Assembly: GCF_021531715.1 (NCBI RefSeq)
Contig: NZ_JAFBIT010000002.1
Location: forward strand, 62,001 to 126,000
Reading direction: 5' to 3'
DNA length: 64,000 bases
From: Anaeromassilibacillus senegalensis
GTDB taxonomy: Bacteria > Bacillota > Clostridia > Oscillospirales > Acutalibacteraceae
The stretch's first letter is position 1. Each line of letters begins with the position of its first letter. Positions 41,990 to 49,981 of this stretch are shown piece after piece. The notes under the pieces were generated by a model. That model was not told the DNA's origin, did not search any database, and worked only from the letters and a program-made list of their open reading frames with translations. The position numbers and the translations under genes were made by a program.

Positions 41990-42806
41990 AATGCCGATGA
42001 ATCACGGCTTTAACGTGCTTGTTGAAAAGCCCTTTGCCCGCACCGCAGCCGAGGTAGACACCATGATCGAGACCGCGGCGAAGAACAAGGTCATGCTGGC
42101 GGTCTTCCAGCAGTCCCGCTTCGCCCCGTATTACCGGCAGGTCCGCAAGGTGCTGGACAGCGGCGTTCTGGGCCGCCTGATTCAGGTCAGCATTCAGTTT
42201 GACAGCTACGGCAGACGCTGAGACTGGCAATGCTGCCAGTGCTTCAACGGCGGCAGCCTTTACAACACGGGGCCGCACCCTGTCGATCAGGCGCTCGACA
42301 TTCTCGGGGACTGGGATACCATGCCCACCGTTTTCTCCAAGCTCGATCGCGTAAACACCTTCGGAGACGCCGAAGACTACGCAAAGCTGATTTTGACCGC
42401 CCCGGGCAAGCCGCTTGTGGATGTGGAAATCAGCTGCTGCAACGCCTATCCCTCCTTCACCTACAACATCTGCGGTTCGCAGGGCAGCCTGAAGGGCAAC
42501 ATGGGCCGGATCGACTGGAAGTACTTCAAGCCCGAGGAAGCCCCGGCGCAGACGCTCATCAAAACGCCGCTGGAAACGCCGGAAAGACTCCCCGCCTATT
42601 GCTCCGAGCCTCTGAAATGGTATGAGGAACCGTGGTCCGTGAAGGACATCGGCACCTTCACCTACGCCTCCGCCGGCCTGTACCAGACCATTTACAACCA
42701 CCTGACGCAGGGCACGCCCCTCGTCGTCACGCCGCATCAGGTCCGGCAGCAGATCGCCGTCATGGAGGAAGTCCATCGCCAGAACCCCCTGAGCGTCTTT
42801 GCCTGA
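41990..42806 (+). pseudogene. Gfo/Idh/MocA-family oxidoreductase, truncated and with an internal stop
   Basis: About 270 residues of the catalytic part of a Gfo/Idh/MocA dehydrogenase: NHGFNVLVEKPFA, FAPYYRQVRKVLDSG.LGRLIQVS, YNTGPHPVDQALDILGD and LYQTIYNHLTQGTPLVVTP. The NAD-binding N-terminus is missing. An in-frame TGA at 42219-42221 stands where the family commonly has a tryptophan (RR-W-DW), so a TGG to TGA change is the simplest reading. Such enzymes oxidise sugars or inositol. Dead gene. Confidence 0.85.
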
Positions 42807-42807
42807 T

Positions 42808-42960
42808 CCCGCAACCGGCGCCTTTGCCCACTCCGACGCGAGAGTCGTCGGCGTTTACGGGCCGGATCGCGACTCCGCGCGGCAGGTCGCCGAAACGGCG
42901 AAGGTGGACTTCATTGCGGATGATCCATACCGGTACGCCCCACGGCGATCGCCGCCGTAA
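42808..42960 (+). pseudogene. second Gfo/Idh N-terminal scrap
   Basis: About 50 residues, FAHSDARVVGVYGPDRDSAR and VDFIADDPYR, look like the first NAD-binding strands of a Gfo/Idh dehydrogenase. It begins two bases after the stop of the preceding remnant and runs out of frame into LacI sequence near 42940. The two pieces may be rearranged parts of one gene. Confidence 0.5.
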
Positions 42961-43232
42961 ACGACATGGTGGCTTTCGGCATTCTGCGGCATCTGCACCG
43001 CTGCGGAATCGCTGTTCCGGAGGAAACCTCGGTCATCGGCTTCGACGACACCCTGTTCTGCGAGGCCAGCAACCCGCCGCTCACCACCGTGAAGGTGCAG
43101 GATGAGCAGATCGGGCGCATGGCCGGCACGCTCCTGCTCAACGCGCTGGATCAAGTCGCCGCGAGCGTCACGCTGTCCGTGGAGCCGAGCATCGTAGAGC
43201 GGGCCAGCACAGCCCTGCCCGCAAGGCAATAA
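42942..43232 (+). pseudogene. LacI/PurR-family regulator, C-terminal remnant
   Basis: About 96 residues from TAIAAVNDMVAFGI through IAVPEETSVIGFDDT and PPLTTVKVQ to the end, matching only the last effector-binding portion of LacI regulators. The DNA-binding domain is missing. The pairing with sugar dehydrogenase scraps indicates a lost sugar-use locus. Confidence 0.8.
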
Positions 43233-43240
43233 AGACAAAA

Positions 43241-43275
43241 AAGCAACGGGACACCGCCACGGTGCCCCGTTTTCT
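43241..43275. terminator. bidirectional terminator
   Basis: CAACGGGACACCG/CGGTGCCCCGTTT stem with T-run; ends the 43292 gene leftward. Confidence 0.85.
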
Positions 43276-43291
43276 TATATAAGGTCTGGAT

Positions 43292-44494
43292 TTATCGGCA
43301 GGCCAGAACGTCCGAATAGAAGTCGTTCATTTCCTGCTCAGTCGGGAAAATAGCGACGTACATCTGGTTGCCCATCGCGCCGGAGAGCGCCTCCGGGATA
43401 CGGTCAACCATTTTCATCTGCTTGCCGTACTTCTCCAGAATCTGCTCATGGCTGTACACGAAGTTCTTGCCGTCGCGGCGGCCTGCGTAGGCACAGAAGC
43501 TGTGCGGGCCCTGCGCCAGCTCGGACTTACCGAAAACGATCATATCCGCCCAGATCTTGTAGACGTTCGTCGCGTGCGCGAAGTCGATCATATCCGGCGT
43601 GAAGCCGCCGCACGGACGCATGTTGACCTCAAGGCCGATGATCTGGCCTTTCTTGCCGAGCCCGTCCTGATCCTCGGTGAGGCGGAAGAACTCGAAATGG
43701 ATGAAGCGGCTCTTAACTCCAAAGCTCTTGACCGCGGCGCGGCCGGCTGCGCGGGTATCCTCCGGCAGATCACGGACGATGTAATAGATCGAATTGTCAT
43801 TGTCGTTGACGACATCCATGATGGAATTCGGCGTGACGTTGCCGGTCTCAAAAATCGGCTCACCGTTTGCGTCGATGATCGCGTCGTACGAATTGACCTC
43901 GGCGTGTACGAATTCCTCCATGATATACGGCACCTCCGGCGATTCCGCCTTCCACTCCGCGAGGAACGCCTTGAGCTCCTTGTCGCTCTTGAGCTTATAC
44001 GTATGCGCCGCGCCGACGCCGTTATCCGGCTTCACGACGACCGGGTAGCTGACCTCATCGATGAACGCCTTGCAGTCCTCATACGCCTCGACAAGGTGAT
44101 AGCGCGCCGTCGGGATGCCAGCCTCTTTATAGTACGCCTTCATCTTCGACTTGTACTTGATGCGCGGGATATCCTCATCCTGGAAACCGGTCGTAATGTG
44201 GAACGCCGTGCGCAGGTGCGCGTCGCGCTCCAGCCAGTATTCGTTGTTCGATTCCAGCCAGTCAATCTTGCCGTGCTTGTAGATCAGGAACGCCACGGCG
44301 CGGTAGACCTCGTCGTAATTCTCGAGGCTGCTGACCTTGAAATATTCGTTCAGGCTTCCCTTGAGCTCATCGCTCAGCTCTGCATACGGCTGATCGCCGA
44401 TACCGAGCACGTTCATCCCGTTATTTTTCAGCTCACGGCAGAACATCCAGTAGTTTGTCGGAAAATTCGGCGAAATAAATACAAAATTTTTCAT
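43292..44494 (-). CDS. ATP-grasp carboxylate ligase
   Basis: 400 residues of ATP-grasp fold: YPVVVKPDNGVGAAHTYKL (nucleotide lysine and glycine loop, about 148-167), PYIMEEFVHAEVNSYDAI, and the metal-site FEFFR ... GLEVNMRPCGGFTPDM. Such enzymes join a carboxylate to an amine or thiol through an acyl-phosphate. The substrate is unknown. Two esterase genes lie upstream in the same direction (46119 and 45296), an arrangement I recall from Clostridia but without assigned function. AAGGG precedes the start codon. Confidence 0.88.
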   Translation of the reverse strand: MKNFVFISPNFPTNYWMFCRELKNNGMNVLGIGDQPYAELSDELKGSLNEYFKVSSLENYDEVYRAVAFLIYKHGKIDWLESNNEYWLERDAHLRTAFHITTGFQDEDIPRIKYKSKMKAYYKEAGIPTARYHLVEAYEDCKAFIDEVSYPVVVKPDNGVGAAHTYKLKSDKELKAFLAEWKAESPEVPYIMEEFVHAEVNSYDAIIDANGEPIFETGNVTPNSIMDVVNDNDNSIYYIVRDLPEDTRAAGRAAVKSFGVKSRFIHFEFFRLTEDQDGLGKKGQIIGLEVNMRPCGGFTPDMIDFAHATNVYKIWADMIVFGKSELAQGPHSFCAYAGRRDGKNFVYSHEQILEKYGKQMKMVDRIPEALSGAMGNQMYVAIFPTEQEMNDFYSDVLACR

Positions 44495-44540
44495 ACCCTT
44501 AACCCTTCTCTTTCTCTGCAGTGCGCGTCATAACGCCCGC

Positions 44541-45296
44541 TCAATTTCCCAGCAGATACGGCATGAAATACGCGACCTGCTTATACCACCACGGCCAGTC
44601 GTGCTCGCAGTCCCAGCCCCAGTAATCAACCCATGCGTGGATCCCGCGGTTTTCCAGAATACCCTGCAGCCGTCTGGTTTCATGCGGAATCTCCCATGGT
44701 CCCTGTCCCACGCAAATGACCGCCCTGCGCTGGTTGTACATCTCGATATACGGGTGATCCAGCGGCATGTTCGGGAGAAAATGCACGGGCGAGTTGATAT
44801 ACGTGACGTCGTCCATATAGCTGCCGAAGCCGTACTCGGCGGTGTAAATGCCACTGAGCGCCAGCAGGCCGCCGAACAGGTCGGGACGGCGGAAAAACAG
44901 GTTCGCTGCGTGCGTCGCGCCGAGACTGCAGCCGAACGCGATCAGCTCGGGGCTGCTCTCCCAGTTGTTGCGCGTGCAGACCATGTTCTGCGCAAACGGC
45001 ACAACCTCATCGGTGATGTACCGGATCCACTGCTCATACCGGCGGATCCGCCAGTACGGATCACCGCTTTTGTCGGACCATGTTTCGCGGTCGAGCGTGT
45101 CGATCGAGAACACCATAAGCTGCCCGGATTCGATCCACGGCCCGCAGGTATCGGCCATACGATAATTCTCAAAATCGAAGAACCTGCCGTCCTGGCACGG
45201 GATGAACAGCATGGGTTGTCCCGCGTGTCCGTAAACCTTGAGTTCCATGTCCCGGCCGAGCGCCGGGCTGTACTGTCTAAAATACTGTGTTTCCAT
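44541..45296 (-). CDS. alpha/beta-hydrolase fold esterase
   Basis: 251 residues. Esterase D/Fes-like fold: PMLFIPCQDGRFFDFENY, nucleophile elbow GCSLGATHAANLFFRRPDLF (serine at about 139), and a late WDCEHDWPWW carrying a possible catalytic histidine. No signal peptide, so cytosolic. It is 46 bases downstream of the second esterase gene and 46 bases upstream of the ATP-grasp gene, with AAAAAG as a weak ribosome site. The three genes are probably one unit. Confidence 0.85.
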   Translation of the reverse strand: METQYFRQYSPALGRDMELKVYGHAGQPMLFIPCQDGRFFDFENYRMADTCGPWIESGQLMVFSIDTLDRETWSDKSGDPYWRIRRYEQWIRYITDEVVPFAQNMVCTRNNWESSPELIAFGCSLGATHAANLFFRRPDLFGGLLALSGIYTAEYGFGSYMDDVTYINSPVHFLPNMPLDHPYIEMYNQRRAVICVGQGPWEIPHETRRLQGILENRGIHAWVDYWGWDCEHDWPWWYKQVAYFMPYLLGN

Positions 45297-45342
45297 TTTT
45301 CTTTTTCCCTTCAGCGGAATATACCCCTTATCGGCGGTTGTG

Positions 45343-46119
45343 CTACGCCTCGTCCTCCATGCCGTACATCAGCGCGCCGATGCAGAACGGAAGCTGCTTT
45401 TCCCAGCTTGCCTCGCTGTGATCGCCATTCGGTACGATACGCAGCGTCAGATGAATGCGGCGAGAGAGGATCTGCTCGCCGAGCTGCATAAAGAAACGCT
45501 CCATTTCGGCATGAAAACCCATCTCGCGTGAGCCGTAGTCCATGTAGATCACCGTATCCGGTGAGATCGGCGTCCGGCGCACAAGCTCGCACAACCGCTC
45601 CGGCGCAACCCAGATAGACGGTGAAAGCGCGGCCGCACGGGAAAAGACCTTGTTGTACCGCAGCACCGCATACAGGCTCATCAGGCCGCCCATCGAGCTG
45701 CCCATGATAAACGTGTGGTCGCGGTCCGGAATCGTGCGGAATTCGCGGTCGATCTGCGGCTTCAGAACGCGGATGAACCATTCCATCGTCTCCTTGCCGC
45801 GTCCGATAAACCGGCCCAAGTGCGGATCCTCAAAATCGTACGGGGAATATTCCGACAGCCGCCCGTTTTCCGGGCTGTGGTTGCACTCGACGGCGACGAC
45901 GATCAGCGGCGTATCGGTGTAATCCAGATACCGCCCCAGCCCCCAGCTCTTTCCGTAGGTGGCGTCCTTGTCAAAAAAGACATTGTGTCCGTCGAACATA
46001 TAGAGCACCGGATAGCGGAGCTCCGATTCATACTCATACATGGTCGGCAGATAGACATAAACATTGCGCGGCTCATACCCGGTATATGCCGGATACGACA
46101 CGCTCCATTTTTGTACCAT
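45343..46119 (-). CDS. alpha/beta-hydrolase fold esterase (Fes/IroE-like)
   Basis: 258 residues. Typical esterase features: RYPVLYMFDGHNVFFD, LIVVAVECNHSPENGR, elbow IMGSSMGGLMSLYAVLRYN (serine at about 140), aspartate in YMDYGSRE, and histidine in PNGDHSEASWEKQL. It cleaves an ester of an unknown small molecule or siderophore-like compound. Cytosolic. First gene of the three-gene unit; GAAAGGAA before the ATG. Confidence 0.88.
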   Translation of the reverse strand: MVQKWSVSYPAYTGYEPRNVYVYLPTMYEYESELRYPVLYMFDGHNVFFDKDATYGKSWGLGRYLDYTDTPLIVVAVECNHSPENGRLSEYSPYDFEDPHLGRFIGRGKETMEWFIRVLKPQIDREFRTIPDRDHTFIMGSSMGGLMSLYAVLRYNKVFSRAAALSPSIWVAPERLCELVRRTPISPDTVIYMDYGSREMGFHAEMERFFMQLGEQILSRRIHLTLRIVPNGDHSEASWEKQLPFCIGALMYGMEDEA

Positions 46120-46207
46120 GTTACGCGTTTGTTCCTTTCTTCGGGGGCACGCTTGCCCCTTTTGGATCGCGCCCAGGATGCTTTCCCGCTTTTAAGTGCT
46201 AAACCGC

Positions 46208-46241
46208 ATCCAACAGAATTTCCCCGGCGCCTTACGGAGCC
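46208..46241. terminator. hairpin, possible relic terminator
   Basis: TTTCCCCGGC-GCC/GGAGCCGGGGAAA stem with no rightward gene ending here and the esterase start 90 bases to the left. It may be the terminator of a gene removed with the neighbouring island. No clear promoter was seen in 46120-46284. Confidence 0.5.
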
Positions 46242-46284
46242 GGGGAAATCGTTAGACTCAGCTTACGCCTAAAACGGTCAGGCT

Positions 46285-46486
46285 TGTTTTGGGTCAAGTC
46301 TCAACACCATTTTTCGGGGCATTGAAATTTTAGTTTTGCATCTCTGAAATGTAAATAAAACTGTGATTTTATTGACAAAAATGCAGGATTTGCAAGGCTT
46401 TCGGCGCAAAAAAAGACCTTGCAGACTTTACTCTACAAGGTCAATTTTTCTATTGTGGTTTTACAATCTGGGTTTGCCCCAAATCA
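46285..46486. repeat. direct repeat DR1, 202 bp, MITE-like
   Basis: It is repeated at 49770-49972 with about three differences. Its ends form an imperfect inverted pair, GTTTTGGGTCAAG against GATTTGGGGCAAACC, as in ISL3-type or miniature elements. It contains a strong leftward terminator (46408-46442: GACCTTG stem, seven T on the minus strand). No coding capacity. Confidence 0.9.
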
Positions 46487-46553
46487 TAGAACAATCAACC
46501 TTGCAGGAATGATTATACCACAACAAAAACGCTTTTTCAATAAGTTTAAGAAA

Positions 46554-47225
46554 CATTTCTAAATCTGCGCTAAAATCTCATCGGTATATGTATGTAAATT
46601 TTTAACGCCGTGGCTGTGCTTATAACGCTTAACTAACTTTGTGAAATTTCGTAATTCAATATAACTACAGCCTCTAAAAATACATTTTCCTTTTTCGCAA
46701 ATACGGACGATTTGTTTATAGATGTATAGGTCAATTTTTCTCCGGTATTGCCGACAAATATATACTTGCTTCTGTCATTTTCAAAATTTGCGCCGTAGGC
46801 TTTCTGAAAAGCATATAGTAATTTAATAGCGGGGAAAGGATATGCAAATTCATATGAAATATTATCTCTAACAATCCTATACCCTCTAACCTCGTTATCC
46901 TCATCGAAAACATCACTATATCTAAAATCAAGTAATTCCTTGATTTTAAAAGGTGTACTGATACCGATAGCAATTAGCAGCATATCTCTAAAGTAGCCAT
47001 ACTCACGCAAATTATACGGAGCATCTTGCATTTGAAGTTTGAAGTAGGAAAATATGCTTGATAGTTCATCGGATGTAAACGGATATACATATTTTTCTAC
47101 ACCGGCTACAGTATTATAAACAAGTTTCATTTGCCGCCCATCGGAGGCGGTTATTGTTTCTTCTCGGTCATCCTCATAGTTTTCTATAAAGTTTATTGAA
47201 TTTAAGAAAGAGGCGGGTAAACTAT
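46554..47225 (-). pseudogene. tyrosine-recombinase-like remnant, frameshifted
   Basis: The readable part, YPFTSDELSSIFSYFKLQM, FRDMLLIAIGISTPFKIKELLDFRYSDV and KYIFVGNTGEKLTYTSIN, follows the layout of phage-type tyrosine recombinases. The catalytic arginine position reads as proline/lysine. Near 46650 the frame shifts; the continuation KRYKHSHGVKNLHTYTDEIL is in another frame. The catalytic tyrosine was not found. AT-rich, unlike neighbours. It joins YesM-kinase sequence at about 47225. Confidence 0.6.
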
Positions 47226-47476
47226 GAATTGCACCCCATTTCCTGCACCGCATTTCCCATGACCACATAGTTGCTGGCTGTATCTACAGCGGAAAGCTTC
47301 TGTTCGATGGAATCGACACTCATATTGAGAACCAGAGAAGTATCTCTATAAAGCTCCTTCTCGTACCGATGGAACACATACACCGATGTGGTCAATACCG
47401 TCGCTACCGAAAGCAGCATAAGCGAGCAGAACACCAGCATGAACTTTGACTTCAGGCGTATATTGAGCCGCTTCAT
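47222..47476 (-). pseudogene. YesM-type sensor kinase, N-terminal fragment
   Basis: 84 residues: a basic start MKRLNIRLKSKFMLVF, one membrane helix (about 12-34), and the start of an outside sensor domain with SVDSIEQKLSAVDTASNYVV, as in YesM-type histidine kinases that control sugar uptake. All signalling domains are missing; the sequence runs into recombinase DNA. Its ATG directly follows the preceding gene's stop codon. Confidence 0.75.
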
Positions 47477-48874
47477 TTAGTCCGTTAGCTTGAATGTCAT
47501 TCCGGCGCTTCTATGTTCACAATAGTGTCTTGGGTTCACGAGTATTGTCTCCTCTGGTATCTCACCGGAAAGAAGTTTCTCACATAACTCCTCCATATCC
47601 CTTACGATCTCCCCGGAGAGCGGCAGATAATACGAGGATTGACCACTAAGATAATCCTCCTGCCGGTCCGGATCGCAACCATTCTCCTGAATGAAGTGGC
47701 CTCCGTACCAAGCAAAGTCCTCAAGCTCAGGAAGTCTTTTTATAAAGCGGCCAAGCTCCTCTTTATAATGTGAAATGACCTGTCGCCACTCGTTTCTGCC
47801 GCAAATCATCAACACAATAAACCCTGAACCAATGGCATCCCCTGTGAAGACACACTTGTGTGCCCGGTCTATGAACACTACGGAGTTTGGCGTATGCCCT
47901 CCCAACTCCACAGTCTCAATCTGTACACCGCCGCCCAGGTCTATCATCGTGCCGTCCTCAATGGGGCAAAGCTGTTCATCCTTCGGGGCGGGGGTCAGGG
48001 TTCTGCCAAAGACCTTCTCCATCTGCTGTCTGTTCTTTTTCATAGACTCAATGTCCAGTCGATGAAACCAAGTTTTTGGGAAACGGTACGCTTGAGCCAT
48101 ATGATCCTCGTGGGGATGGGTTACAGCCACCTCAACCGGCAGAGGCGTCAGACTCTTGATAAGTGCGGACAAATCGCCCTCTCCAAGGCCTGTGTCTATG
48201 AGCAAGGCTTTCTCTGCACCGCAGATCAGATACGCAGAGGAGGTAAAATAGTCGTCAATACGGAACAATCCAGGGCAAAGATACTTCACCTCAAACATGT
48301 TTTTCCTGTCCTGTCGGAACAGCCATTCCACTGCCGCATCATTTTCAAAGCAGGCCGACCAGATATCCCCCTCTGACACGCTCGTATACCTCACGTACTG
48401 TCCGCCGCAGGTACGCACGGCGGCGACAAGGTGTTTTGGTGACGCGGGTACCTTTCTGTCCTCCGGTTCTTCCTGTCCAAAAGCCCACACCGGTGTGAAT
48501 TTCATATTTCTGGCGATATAAGGATCCCCGCGCCCTCCAAGAGCCAAAACGCCGGCAAAGCGTCTGGGAAAACGAGAGCCGATGGCCCATGCAGCGGCTC
48601 CACCCACCAGATACATTCTGCATTCGTCTGTTTCCTGCTCCAACTCAAAGAGAAGTGTATGAAGATCTCGTCCTTGTTCCCATTCCGTCAAGTCTTTCTC
48701 ACTTTGTACCCACAGCACAGAGCAGGGGTGTTTCTCCTGAAATTTCTCAGAGATGAATATCTCCGGTCGGGCTTTGTACGCCGGTTCATCCAGCACCACT
48801 AACAACGGCAAGCCTGTCTCCCCGCTCCAGAGCTGACAACTAAGCTTACCTTTTTTATACTCTTTGGTTTCCAT
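47477..48874 (-). CDS. esterase-like / metallo-beta-lactamase-fold fusion protein
   Basis: 465 residues. Residues 1-180 resemble an alpha/beta hydrolase (LPLLVVLDEPAYKARPE, SVLWVQ, RFPRRFAGVLALGGRGDP), but the nucleophile elbow reads GGAAAW, lacking the serine. Residues 190-400 are an MBL-fold hydrolase with ALLIDTGLGEGD, the metal motif THPHEDH, GHTPNSVVF and FTGDAIG. A two-metal hydrolase with an inactive esterase partner domain is the best reading; substrate unknown. ATG 48874 follows GGAGG. It sits intact inside a mosaic island beside sugar-uptake remnants. Confidence 0.8.
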   Translation of the reverse strand: METKEYKKGKLSCQLWSGETGLPLLVVLDEPAYKARPEIFISEKFQEKHPCSVLWVQSEKDLTEWEQGRDLHTLLFELEQETDECRMYLVGGAAAWAIGSRFPRRFAGVLALGGRGDPYIARNMKFTPVWAFGQEEPEDRKVPASPKHLVAAVRTCGGQYVRYTSVSEGDIWSACFENDAAVEWLFRQDRKNMFEVKYLCPGLFRIDDYFTSSAYLICGAEKALLIDTGLGEGDLSALIKSLTPLPVEVAVTHPHEDHMAQAYRFPKTWFHRLDIESMKKNRQQMEKVFGRTLTPAPKDEQLCPIEDGTMIDLGGGVQIETVELGGHTPNSVVFIDRAHKCVFTGDAIGSGFIVLMICGRNEWRQVISHYKEELGRFIKRLPELEDFAWYGGHFIQENGCDPDRQEDYLSGQSSYYLPLSGEIVRDMEELCEKLLSGEIPEETILVNPRHYCEHRSAGMTFKLTD

Positions 48875-48877
48875 AAA

Positions 48878-49219
48878 CTATTCCTCCGTTCCTTCCGTCT
48901 CTATAGATTTTACTCTTTCACAGCGCCCATTACAATACCTGTTACAAAATATTTCTGAAGGAATGGATATATCACCAGAATGGGCAATATAAGTAAAATG
49001 CTCATAGGCAAATTTACGGCTTTGTGCATCTAAATCGTTTATATCGGGGAGAGGGTCTAACACATCATCGGAGCAGGTTTTATATTCTACCAGAGTATCA
49101 ATATCAACCCATTTTGGCACGGTCTGTCTTTTGCAATCAATAATAAAGGCTTTACCGTCCTTTATATCCAGCACCCGAATTATGGTTTCTCCATTTCTTA
49201 ATAGTTGGTTATTCTTCAT
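48878..49219 (-). pseudogene. TnsB-like transposase, N-terminal fragment
   Basis: The first about 75 residues ([53 protein letters not shown]) resemble the start of TnsB/Mu-type transposases of Tn7-like elements in Firmicutes. From about 49000 leftward the DNA instead encodes an ABC-permease tail in another frame, so the transposase is cut. The DDE core is absent. It overlaps tnsA by 11 bases. Confidence 0.65.
48910..49020 (-). pseudogene. carbohydrate ABC-permease C-terminal scar
   Basis: A 36-codon reading in a frame different from the TnsB fragment gives [22 protein letters not shown], then IVMGAVKE and stop. This is the characteristic last helix and tail of LplC/MalG-type sugar permeases. 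It sits just upstream of the MBL-fusion gene and the YesM fragment, which suggests all three came from one sugar-uptake locus. Confidence 0.75.
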
Positions 49220-49553
49220 TAACTACTAACCCCCAATCTGTAACACCACGACGCAACCAGTAAAGCCGTGAAGCACCCAACAGTTTAACGGTCATCGGCT
49301 TTGTTAAAAAAAGACGTTCAACACATTCTCTGACAAGTAAATCTCCGTTTGTTTTCGTACAAACAAAATCGGAGGTATATTCTCCATCTGGTAAACCATC
49401 CAGAGGAACATTGCAGCGGATTTCTTTTATATCCTCGCTGGCTTGAAGTGCATCAGCATAGGCGTATTGGATAGGGTCAAAAGTTCTGCATACCTCGTCG
49501 CATTTGCTGATAGTGCGTTTTTCGCACCTGCCTTTATAGTTCTTTTTTCGCAT
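49209..49553 (-). CDS. TnsA-like transposase endonuclease subunit
   Basis: 114 residues. CEKRTISKCDEVCRTFDPIQYAYADALQ, the nuclease-type core DGEYTSDFVCTKTNGDLLVRECVERLF, and YWLRRGVTDWGLVV match short TnsA proteins of Tn7-like elements as I recall them. TnsA cuts the 5' strand at the element ends to allow cut-and-paste. The partner TnsB is truncated, so the element cannot move by itself. ATG 49553 follows AAGGAAGG. It lies next to a transposon end at 49584-49750. Confidence 0.75.
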   Translation of the reverse strand: MRKKNYKGRCEKRTISKCDEVCRTFDPIQYAYADALQASEDIKEIRCNVPLDGLPDGEYTSDFVCTKTNGDLLVRECVERLFLTKPMTVKLLGASRLYWLRRGVTDWGLVVNEE

Positions 49554-49583
49554 AGAAAACCTTCCTTTCTTTTATTATCACAC

Positions 49584-49750
49584 TTTCCCAAAAACATCCC
49601 CAAAAATGAATAACAAGTTCCCAAAAACGAAAACCACCTCCCAAAAACAGATTTTTGGGAACTAATATTTTAAGGGCAAAGGCGGGAAAAGCTTTGATTT
49701 TACTGCATTTCTTGACAGTTTCCCAGAAACATTATAAATCCCCAAAATCA
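49584..49750. mobile_element. Tn7-like element end with TnsB-site-like repeats
   Basis: Repeats of the pattern TTCCCAAAAAC occur at 49584-49595, 49596-49607, 49617-49628, 49637-49648, inverted at 49650-49663, then weaker at 49718-49730 and 49739-49750. Clusters of short repeats just outside tnsA are typical TnsB-binding ends of Tn7-like transposons. The exact terminus is probably near the start of DR2 at about 49770. Confidence 0.65.
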
Positions 49751-49769
49751 CAGATTTTCAGAATTACTA

Positions 49770-49972
49770 TGTTTTGGGTCAAGTCTCAACACCATTTTTC
49801 GGGGCATTGAAATTTTAGTTTTGCATCTCTGAAAATGTAAATAAAACTGTGGTTTTATTGACAAAAATGCAGGATTTGCAAGGCTTTCGGCGCAAAAAAA
49901 GACCTTGCAGATTTTACTCTACAAGGTCAATTTTTCTATTGTGGTTTTACAATCTGGGTTTGCCCCAAATCA
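49770..49972. repeat. direct repeat DR2, 203 bp, MITE-like
   Basis: Nearly identical to DR1, with one single-base insertion and two substitutions seen. It ends 10 bases from the ppdK stop codon, and its internal leftward hairpin with T-run (49894-49928) is the obvious ppdK terminator. It bounds the 3.3-kb mosaic island on the right. Confidence 0.9.
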
Positions 49973-49981
49973 CAGGCTATC

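Noticed and set aside
49584-49750. CCCAAAAAC repeats as a CRISPR or replication origin
   Set aside because: Spacing irregular, one copy inverted, no cas or rep genes, but tnsA adjacent; a transposon end fits better.
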